Part shown: positions 56,742 to 64,000 of the stretch, piece by piece
Layout of the letters: every line of letters starts with the position of its first letter
Position numbering within the stretch: position 1 is the first letter of the stretch
Notes under the pieces: model-generated
The model's database searches: none
What the model was told of the DNA's origin: nothing
What the model saw: only the letters and a program-made list of their open reading frames with translations
Program-made: the position numbers and the translations under genes
DNA from: Cyrtodaria siliqua
Lineage: Eukaryota; Mollusca; Bivalvia; Adapedonta; Hiatellidae
NCBI GenBank assembly: GCA_037043455.1
Contig: JAWPHD010005577.1
Coordinates: 1-64,000, forward strand
Length of the DNA: 64,000 nucleotides
Reading direction: 5' to 3'

Positions 56742-57506
56742 TCAGCCAATCTCTACAGATACCTCGCATTCGTCAGCGAGCTTTCTGTCTTTGACTTGTC
56801 TGGTTGTCTTATTTCTCGTATATTTTCCACCACTTCTTCTTGTACCAGGACGATCGATAATGTCAACCTTAGTTGTACACTCAGTCTGAGCTTTAGAAGC
56901 TCGTGTTACTCTTTTTGGTGTTGTCTTTGAGGATGAAGCAACTTCGTCATCTGTATTTGAGTCTTCCTCAGGTGTGATATCCAGATCAGTTCCTATTTCA
57001 ACAGTAATTATTGTACTTGATTTCTCTCTGACTGGTCGTCTTTGTGCTGGAGATCTTAAAGAGGGTTTACGAGGACTTTTATTAGGTTTTGGAGTGTTGG
57101 TGGTTTTCTGCGATTTCATTTCTTTTGTGTCCGAATTACTTTTATTTGCGTCTCGTTTGGAGTGTTTCTTATCTTTCTCAAAGTCTGTGGGTCGGTCATG
57201 TTTTTGTTCTGATATCTCAACAACTGGCTTGTCAGCATTTCTGACAACCTTCCCACAAGCTTCAGCATTCACCTTTGATTTGATTGTTTGCATTTTGTCA
57301 GCATTGTTAGTGTTTTTTAGTTGTGTTGTAGATGAATTGATGAAAATACCAAGAAAAGCGCTTTTGTTAATACTGGAACTAGCTTCACAATTTGTAGTTT
57401 TTGTCCTTGTGACTACTGCGGGAACATCTGAACTATTCTCTTCTTCATCAGTAGTGATTACCTCCACAGCAGCTGCACTCCTGCCACGTGTATCCCCTAG
57501 ATCCGG
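56742..57506 (-). CDS. Terminal exon of a charged, low-complexity (probably nuclear) protein
   Basis: On the minus strand an acceptor CTTGTTATAATTCCAG ends just before 57506. The frame then runs PDLGDTRGRSAAAVEVITTD to a stop at 56742-56744, giving 254 residues in phase 0. Composition is Lys/Arg/Ser/Thr/Glu-rich with basic proline motifs (NKSPRKPSLRSPAQRRP, TPKRVTRASK) and acidic patches (DEEEN, PEEDSNTDDE). This suggests a disordered nuclear or chromatin-associated protein. No known domain was recognised. The phase-0 start matches the phase-0 end of the exon at 62406-62494. The plus-strand frame 56974-57531 is its shadow. Confidence 0.7.
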   Translation of the reverse strand, partial: PDLGDTRGRSAAAVEVITTDEEENSSDVPAVVTRTKTTNCEASSSINKSAFLGIFINSSTTQLKNTNNADKMQTIKSKVNAEACGKVVRNADKPVVEISEQKHDRPTDFEKDKKHSKRDANKSNSDTKEMKSQKTTNTPKPNKSPRKPSLRSPAQRRPVREKSSTIITVEIGTDLDITPEEDSNTDDEVASSSKTTPKRVTRASKAQTECTTKVDIIDRPGTRRSGGKYTRNKTTRQVKDRKLADECEVSVEIG

Positions 57507-58573
57507 CTGGAATTATAACAAGGTACACTAAATTTACATTCTAATGCAACTATTATGCAGGCTTTCAAGTGTCATCAAGCAACAATATAGGGATAAAGTA
57601 AGGTTTTATGTTCCGAAAAAGTAGGAAAAATGAGGGACATTGCAAAAAAAGTAGGGACAAAGTAGGAATTTTTATTCCTCTTCAGTGTTTTTCCCCCCTT
57701 TAATACCGGTAAGTGGTACCGAAAAACAGTACCATTCCTAATTGCAAAACATATGTTTTTTACCCAACTGGTGTGAAACAATTCCCAATCCATTTTTTTT
57801 AATTTATTTATTTATTTTAAATATTTAGAGTGAAATTATTTAAACACAAGAAACGGGAAATATATATTCCTTTAGGTGAGGGTAATAAAATACTACATGT
57901 ACAAGAGAATGTATACATGGTACACAATGTGTTTGCAAAGTATGTAAACATACAAATTGCTTTCGTTTTAGTGAAAAAATCCCAATTTAAGGCAAAAAAA
58001 CGCAATTTTAAATGGTACCGGTACCATTCCCAAAAGGGTGAACAAAGTTCGCTGCTGTTTCCAGATTCTCACACGCCACGAACGTCTGCTGTAGTATGTT
58101 CCCATGTTGGCTACATTTGTACTTGTATCCAGTGAAGACAACAAAACCTTTGAGTAAGAATAGAGCCTCAACATGTAAACAAACCTTGCAGACATCGTGG
58201 CATTAAAGTGCACGCACATGAAAAGATACCTAAATGATTCTGTTGTTAATAATCTGTGAAGATATACATTACTTCTATTTCATCCTTTCTTTTCTTTTGT
58301 TTCATTTTTCAAAAGTAGTGATAATAGGGCTATTTTAAATAAAAGTACGGAAAAATAGGGCTGAAATAAAACAAGAAATCCGTGGATTCACATGTCTCGC
58401 CTAATGGGGGCTGGACGTAAAAATAAAAACGTCAATGGTGCTTAAATGAAAGTAAACATTTTAGTAACTAAAAACAATGGAGTTTGCCGTTTGCTTTTGC
58501 TGAGATGACATCTAAGTGCATTTGTTTAAAAACAAAATGCTATTCTATTAAAAACAAAATGCCATTATATTAA
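57507..58573. other. Probable intron sequence, no other gene
   Basis: AT-rich DNA upstream of the terminal exon. It shows faint internal repeats (AGTAGG(A/G)A, GGTACCG...GTACCATTCC near 57710 and 58013). No exon recognised on either strand. Confidence 0.45.
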
Positions 58574-59810
58574 AAACAAGAGGCCCAATAGGGCCTGTGG
58601 ATGTTCTACTGGCTAAAACGGCTCTTATATCAAGGGTTGTCGACATAAAATTCCCATAATTATTTTTTTAAAACACTGCAAAAACAACTGAGATAGGATG
58701 GCCTTAGATTGCTCACCTGGTAATCATGGGCATTTAGTCTGCTGTGTCTAGTCTGGCATGGGTATTTTTTAATTTGTCCCACTTCTTCTATGAATGAAAT
58801 TTCATAAAAATGGGTGGGGGGTTGTATTAACATTCTAAACAAATATGGTAAAGATCAGATAAAACATGAAGTAACTACAGATTTAACAAAGGAAAATACA
58901 ATATAGCATTTTTGAACAAATCAAGGGCCATAACCTGTCGTTACAAACAATATCTAGCTGGTTTTCGAACTTGTCCAAGATTTTATTGATATTCCACGCT
59001 TTGCACAACTAAACATCATACTGAGGCTTCCTGCCAAATTTCAAGCCGTTTAGGAGGAGTAGCACCGACAAAGAAATTTAAAGCAAAAATGTCAAAGTGC
59101 CATAACTCAGCGAACTGGAATAAAAGCGCAATATGCACAACTAGACATCTAACCGATGCTTCCTGCCAAGTTTCGTCGAAATCCAACAAGGCGTTTAGGA
59201 GGAGTAGCGCCGACAAGAATTTTTAAAGTAAAAATGTCAAGGGGCCGTAACTTCATCAAAACTCAACGAATCGGAAATAAAAAAATAAGCACAACTAGAA
59301 ATCATAGCAATGCTTCCTGCTTACATGGCGTTAACACCAAAAATAATGAAATCAAAAAATCAAAAAAATCAAATTCAAAAAAAAATTCAATCAATCAAAT
59401 AAACAAAAAGATAAAAATAACAAAAAAAAAAAATAATAATAAAAAAAAAATAATTCAAAAAATTATAATAAAAAAATTTATAATAAAAAAATAAATAAAA
59501 AAATAAATAAAAAAAATACCGGTATATATATATATATAAATATATATATTAAAAAAAATAAGCAAAAAAAATACACTACTAAGAAAAGAAAAAAAAGGCA
59601 AACCATCTGGTAAAGTTTGATAAAGATCAGCTGAAAAATGATAGCCCTATATTGTATTAACGAGGCAAAATATAGCATTTTTAACTAAATCAAGGGCCAT
59701 AACTCCGCTGTTACTGGTCTGGCTGGTTTTCGAACTTGTCCGAGCTTTCATCGATATTAACAATCTGTTAAAGTTTGGTAAAGATCAGATAAAAAATAAG
59801 CTATAAGGTA
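58574..59810 (-). repeat. Inverted copy of the 163-bp repeat element
   Basis: Starts with ACAAGAGGCCCAATAGGGCC, the reverse of the terminus at 48.33 kb. Minus-strand units with the same landmarks (AAATCAAGGGCCATAAC..., GCTGGTTTTCGAACTTGTCC, GATATTAAC or GATATTCC) lie at about 58915-58995 and 59690-59765. A second type of unit (CCTGCCAA(A/G)TTTC, GGAGGAGTAGC(A/G)CCGAC) fills 59025-59230. An A-rich simple tract lies at 59340-59520. No coding capacity. Confidence 0.75.
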
Positions 59811-59859
59811 GGTTTAAAACATCTAGTGCATTATTATGAATTATAGTTCATGAGAAAAT

Positions 59860-60690
59860 GATGTTACTATAACAATTTAAGTTATCTGCCCTTTGCTTGG
59901 ATGGTTAAGGTCACATCCACATTTGCTTTGTGATGTTTCAATGTACCACTCAAGATACAACTATAAGCAAAGTTTGAAAGGTCTTAGTGCATACAGTTTG
60001 TGAAAAAGTGACATAAACGCCAAATTTGAAGGTAAAAATTATAAGGTTATCTGCCCTTTACTTGGAGGGTCAAGGTCACTTCCACATTTGCCTTGTCACA
60101 TTGCTATGTACCATTCAAGATACAGCTATAAGCAAAGTTTGAAAGGTCTAGTGCATACAGTTTCTGAAAAAGTGACCTAAACGCAAAAGTTGAACCTAAA
60201 AATTATTAAGTTATCTGCCCTTTGCTTGGAGGGTCAAGGTCACTTCCACATTTGCTATGTCACGTTGCCAGGTACCACCCAAGATACAACTATAAGCAAA
60301 GTTTGAAAGGTCTAGTGCATACAGTTTGTGAAAAAGTGACCTAAACGCAAAAGTTGAACCTAAAAATTAGTAAGTTATCTGCCCTTTGCTTGGAGGGTCA
60401 AGGTCACTTCCACATTTGCTTTGTCACGTTGTGATGTACCACCCATGATACAACTATAAGCAAAGTTTGAAAGGTCTAGTGCATACAGTTTGTGAGAAAA
60501 TGACCTAAACGCAAAACCTGAACCTAAAAATTAGTAAGTTATCTGTCCTTTGCTTGGAGGGTCAAGGTCACTTCCATATTTGCCCTGTCACGTTGCGATG
60601 TACCACCCATGATACAACAATAAGCAAAGTTTGAAAGGTCTAGTGCATACAGTTTGTGAGAAAATGACCTAAACGCAAAACTTGAATGTT
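59860..60690. repeat. 165-bp tandem repeat, five copies
   Basis: Copies begin at TTATCTGCCCTTTGCTTGGA near 59882, 60046, 60211, 60375 and 60539, a constant 164-165 bp. Each holds GGTCAAGGTCACTTCCACAT, GATACAACTATAAGCAAAGT and CTAGTGCATACAGTTTGTGA. The array ends with GCCGCCGCCGCCGG and CTTCGAAAAGGCGAGACAAA. Middle copies are very similar, which suggests recent homogenisation. Confidence 0.9.
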
Positions 60691-60871
60691 GCCGCCGCCG
60701 CCGGAAAAGCAACACCTATGTCTCTTTTTTTCTTCGAAAAGGCGAGACAAAAAGTAGGAAAAATAGGGCCCTCTTGAAAGCTGATTATGTTACACGTTGC
60801 TTCATTGGCTAATGTCTCATATTTGCGACTGTAAAACGTACGGTTTGAAATTAGGTAACACAAAATTTTAG

Positions 60872-60961
60872 ACCGTAAAACCACATTACAATCCCAGATT
60901 GAAAATCTTACGATTTTTTCGTAAGATTTTCACTCTGGGATGGTATGTGTTGGTTTTACGG
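60872..60961. repeat. Long imperfect hairpin
   Basis: Left arm ACCGTAAAACCACATTACAA continuing ATCCCAGATTGAAAATCTTA; right arm is its inverted copy ending GGTTTTACGGT. The inner 23 bp pair with one mismatch around a TTTTT loop (60914-60918), and the outer 20 bp pair with small gaps. It is a compact foldback element or hairpin of unknown origin. Confidence 0.85.
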
Positions 60962-61784
60962 TGAATTTGTGTGTGAAGTTTCATGAACACAGGTCAAATA
61001 CTTTTCAAGTTATGGCAAGTTGTGGGCTTGGTTATGATGCAGGTTAAGTTTTATGAAACGGGACATAATTCTGCTGAAGTTAAAGTCAGAGTTATTGGTC
61101 ATAGGTAACAATATTCCTTGGGGTAAGATGAATATGTGTTTGATGTTCTATGAACATAGGTCAAACACTTTTTAAATTATGGTCAGTTATGAGCTTGGTT
61201 AGGTTGCAAGTTAAAGTTTTATGAAAGGGAGCATAACTCTGCCAAAATGTCAAAGTTATTGCACATGTGTAAGGACATTCCATGGGGTAAGATGAAGATG
61301 TGTGCGAAAAACATAGGTCAAATACTTAAAGTTACGGCAAAGGTTAGGTTGCAGGTGAGAGTGTGACGGACGGATGACGGACAAAGTGATCCTTAAGTGT
61401 CTGCCTTGCTATGCAGGCGACATGAAAATATATATTACAATATAAATATAAAATAATAATGGTAATAACAATAATATATATGTATATGAATAATATTCAA
61501 AGACATGTCACAGCTAGTGCACAAAAAAATTATTGTTTTACCTTTGACCTCCAAGTACGACCGTTACCTTTGAGGTATGGACACGAATCTTGTGCGCAAG
61601 TCTCATTGTAGTCAACATTTCAGTGAAATTTCATGCAATTTCCTTTAGAACTTTTAAAGTTAATGCTGAAATATGAGTGTTTCGGACAGACAAACCAACG
61701 GGCGAACAAACAGACTACTATATACTACATACCTCCCTTCAGGGGCTAAAAAAAAGATTCCCTTGTCTAGGAACTGAACGGAAT
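60962..61784. repeat. Worn dispersed repeat with two related halves
   Basis: The phrases GTGTGAAGTTTCATGAACAC, ACTTTTCAAGTTATGGCAAG, TTGGTTATGATGCAGGTTAA at 60970-61050 recur in changed form at about 61137-61215 and 61295-61345. It ends in TGACGGACGGATGACGGACA and AAGTGATCCTTAAGTGTCTG. No gene recognised. Confidence 0.55.
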
Positions 61785-61930
61785 GTTGTTTAACAGCTCA
61801 TCAACACATTATATGTTATTTAGCCACCTCAGAGAGGGGGAAGGATACATAGGAAACCTGACCTACTCTTGCTAACAAATAGATAACTATGGTTCTTTAA
61901 CCTGCTCGCAAGATCGAGTCCGATACATGG
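61785..61930 (+). repeat. Dispersed repeat, copy of 46.2 kb element
   Basis: GCTCATCAACACATTATATG, GAAGGATACATAGGAAACCT and CCTACTCTTGCTAACAAATA match 46205-46330 in the same order. The downstream TCGAGTCCGATACATGGC is tRNA B-box-like. Non-coding. Confidence 0.6.
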
Positions 61931-62405
61931 CACCGCCTGGTTTACGCCAGCCTTATCGTCTAGGAAGTTGATAGATTAGTTTATTAGGTAGAGGTCACAT
62001 ATTTCTGTAGGGGGTCGGTACCAAGCCCAATAACTGATTTATTGCACCGAGCACCTTTTTTAAGGCAAACGCCGATATTTAACCCATTTTAATGGAGCGT
62101 TAACGTCATTGAGACGTTCGCACAATTTGACGTCATGACGTTGACGTCACCGGTACTGTTTAAAAACAATATTAAATTTACTTATTATGTTTGTTACTAA
62201 CGCCTTAAAGAACTATTTGCAAATGATTTAAACTTTGAATCGGAATTGTACTCCATATTGTTTTAGTGACCCTCTATGAAATCTACTGACCCACTATAGA
62301 ATAATAGAGGGTCACCATGAGACCGCTCTAATCCAATGAAATTCCTAGGATTTTGTGCGAGGTGCAATAATACAAAATGCAGCCATAAATATATTAATTT
62401 AATAC
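61931..62405. other. Probable intron, no feature recognised
   Basis: AT-rich DNA between the repeat and the next minus-strand exon. Contains TGACGTCATGACGTTGACGT (62130-62149), a cluster of CRE-like TGACGTCA half sites, without gene context. Confidence 0.4.
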
Positions 62406-62494
62406 CTTGATACGAGCCTCCACTTTGATGTCAGACTTGCTATCCTTCGTTGTAGAAGCTTCAACTTTGTCTGCTTCCTTACCCTTCCCTACAT
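62406..62494 (-). CDS. Internal exon of the minus-strand charged protein
   Basis: Minus-strand acceptor ATATTATGTGCAG precedes 62494, and donor GTATT follows 62406. The 89-nt exon starts in phase 1 and ends in phase 0. It reads (D)VGKGKEADKVEASTTKDS and on to VEARIK, Lys/Glu-rich like the terminal exon. Upstream phase matches the exon at 63566-63632 (one leftover G, giving GAT). It is too short to appear as a long frame, and the evidence is the joint agreement of splice sites, phases and composition. Confidence 0.6.
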
Positions 62495-62812
62495 CTGCAC
62501 ATAATATAGATAATATAACAATAAACGTACATTAGACCCATGAGGATGCTCTATTAGTCTAGCATTGCTACTATTGTGGAATGAAGATTACATTTACAGC
62601 CATGTAAGATAAGCTTTCCAACCATTAACAATACCTTTTCTTGCCTACCAGATGAGGTTATCCGCGTTTTACATTGGTGATGGAAAGCCTGATGTTACAC
62701 ATGGGAGAAGATATGTCGCAGGCTGATATCAACAATGACAGCTGCATGACGTCTGTGTAAATAAACATGCAAAACCCTGGTAGTTGGTGACGTCGACGCT
62801 CAGAATGTAAAA

Positions 62813-62968
62813 AAGAATCAATCAAGGGTACCTGGCTCAGGTAGGAAAATTGCAACCCTCAGTATAACTGTTTTAGTCGGAGCATCGATAGAGCCTCTGT
62901 TCCGATAAAACAATTATACCTCGTGTTGGAATTCGCGATCTTCACCGGATACACATGAAGGATTCTTG
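62813..62968. mobile_element. Foldback (MITE-like) element, copy 2
   Basis: Left arm AAGAATCAATCAAGGGTACC and right arm ending GGATACACATGAAGGATTCTTG pair as inverted ends. The inner parts (AGTATAACTGTTTTAGTCGG against CCGATAAAACAATTATAC, and GGAATTCGCGATCTTCACCGG) match the element at 29600-29753. It lies inside the presumed intron of the minus-strand gene. Confidence 0.7.
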
Positions 62969-63565
62969 TAATCCTAGTCCCTGGCTGAATGCTGAAACCT
63001 TGGGTCAGATTTCCTTATCCTACTCATGATGGATTCTTGTATTCCAATATTACAGTGACTTGCTGCATTCGGGCACACGGCTCTTTTAACAATGACTGAG
63101 GAATCAAATGGATGAAAAAATGCTATACTTGAACAATATTGCTAATACAACAACCTTATTGCATGTAGGCATCCTTGTGTTTAAACAATAATCAATAAAT
63201 AGTCGTAAGTTTTTTTTTTACACCTTTCTGGTAAAGGTCTTGTTGCATTTAAAATTTATCGCATACAATGACTTCTGGCACTGTAACAAAGTCATGATAT
63301 AGATCTTACTTTTATGGTGTGTGGGTTTGATTTGTTTTAAAGGGACACACGGCAATCTTAATTAAAAGATTACAGCGTCCCGTTAGCATTTGTTCTATCA
63401 TTACTATTAATTATTAAAATAGTATGAAGCAAACTTGTTTTTGCAAATAACTGTGGATTATATAATACTTCAAGATTGCTATGTGTCCCTGGAATACATG
63501 GGAATGGCATTCCAAGATACATGTATTATCATAATGTGTTCAGATAATGTGTATTTGTTCAGTAC
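62969..63565. other. Probable intron, no feature recognised
   Basis: Contains TTTAAAGGGACACACGGCAA at about 63339-63358, the same motif as at about 31001. No exon recognised. Plus-strand short frames here lack similarity to anything known. Confidence 0.4.
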
Positions 63566-63632
63566 CTGTATTTGTTTTGGCAGACTCTTGTTCTTTCCCA
63601 TGGTCTACATGGTCTACAGCCTGTTTCTTCAT
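63566..63632 (-). CDS. Upstream exon of the minus-strand charged protein (5' limit uncertain)
   Basis: Minus-strand frame from ATG (63630-63632) reads MKKQAVDHVDHGKEQESAKT then NT and a leftover G before donor GTACTG at 63565. Phase 1 fits the exon at 62494. The ATG has A at -3, so this could be the first coding exon. The frame is also open further upstream with hydrophobic residues after a weak acceptor, so the true 5' end is unsettled. Confidence 0.5.
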
Positions 63633-64000
63633 TATTTGTAAATACAACATGTTAAATAGGAACATTTTGTCTTGCTGCAAGCATTTCTTTTTTTCTTTTT
63701 TAACAAACAATCAAATTTAAATGAAATAATCTATAATAATCAAATGCCAAATTTACCTATCTTTTAATTGGTCAGTCATGTCCCATGGTTTTCAGTAGCA
63801 AAATACAGCTCTGCTTTTAAAATGAGCAACTAAAGTCACAGTCTCTGCCATCTACCATATATTTGTGAATAGCCCTGTATGCAAAAACTAACTCATTCTG
63901 TTCATGCCGTTTCATTCGATGAAGGTTATCAAAATACCATTTATATCTTTTGCTTTTATAAATAATGCAAGGTTGAATCTGGCACCAAAAAAATGTTTTT
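63633..64000. other. No feature recognised
   Basis: AT-rich DNA to the window end. It may contain the promoter, 5' UTR or an intron of the minus-strand gene, but nothing can be fixed. Confidence 0.35.

Noticed and set aside
56974..57531. 185-codon plus-strand frame
   Set aside because: Antisense to the Lys/Ser-rich terminal exon. Its hydrophobic composition is the expected mirror of AAG/TCT-rich codons, and the minus-strand frame has matching splice phases.

Overview
The window is nuclear DNA of an invertebrate animal, most likely a bivalve mollusc. The grounds are AT-rich sequence, spliced exons, a RING-less B-box/coiled-coil/NHL (TRIM-like) gene with decayed copies, molluscan-style SINEs, many foldback/MITE elements, and an unusually large share of minisatellite DNA (about 18 kb of 64 kb by eye). 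No species was identified by database search. Unique coding content is small.

Layout. 1-938: a 21-bp minisatellite cut by the window edge. 1660-3536: a frameshifted TRIM-like pseudogene with its upstream flank. 3985-5620: a 48-bp minisatellite. 5.6-12 kb: mostly unrecognised sequence with two related candidate terminal exons (6.48 and 10.59 kb), a degenerate tRNA-like element, a LINE remnant and a SINE tail. 12.0-18.56 kb: a 30-31-bp array followed by a large 47-bp array with higher-order duplication. 18911-28888: one nearly complete Ty3/gypsy LTR retrotransposon on the minus strand, about 10 kb, with two LTRs, a 4-bp CTAG target duplication, PBS, PPT, Gag and a 1364-residue Pol. Pol lies in the -1 frame behind a TTTAAAC heptamer. 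28.9-33.2 kb: gene-poor DNA with SINE and foldback fragments. 33285-42412: about 290 copies of a 30-bp unit built of two short dyads, interrupted by a 403-bp Harbinger-like MITE with a TTA duplication. 42675-44833: a truncated tandem copy and then an intact single-exon TRIM-like gene of 552 residues. 45-55 kb: a dense patchwork of non-autonomous repeats, including two SINE-like insertions with clear target duplications and a TIR element. 55.1-55.8 kb: a LINE reverse transcriptase fragment. 56742-63632: at least three minus-strand exons of a charged, low-complexity protein, with compatible splice phases. They enclose further 165-bp-type repeats and foldbacks.

How the parts relate. The retrotransposon is the only complete autonomous machinery. 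Its LTRs differ by only a few substitutions plus one indel of about 90 bp, so the insertion looks recent. The best visible defect is an in-frame TAG in the Gag glutamine tract. The TRIM-like gene and its two broken relatives share upstream DNA, so they are DNA-level duplications rather than processed retrocopies. The strongest candidates for a second look are the -1 frameshift signal with a PNMA-like, zinc-knuckle-free Gag, the double-dyad 30-bp array, and the paired mobile elements with intact target duplications. I saw no wholly new defence or gene system. All identities are by eye; no alignment was run.
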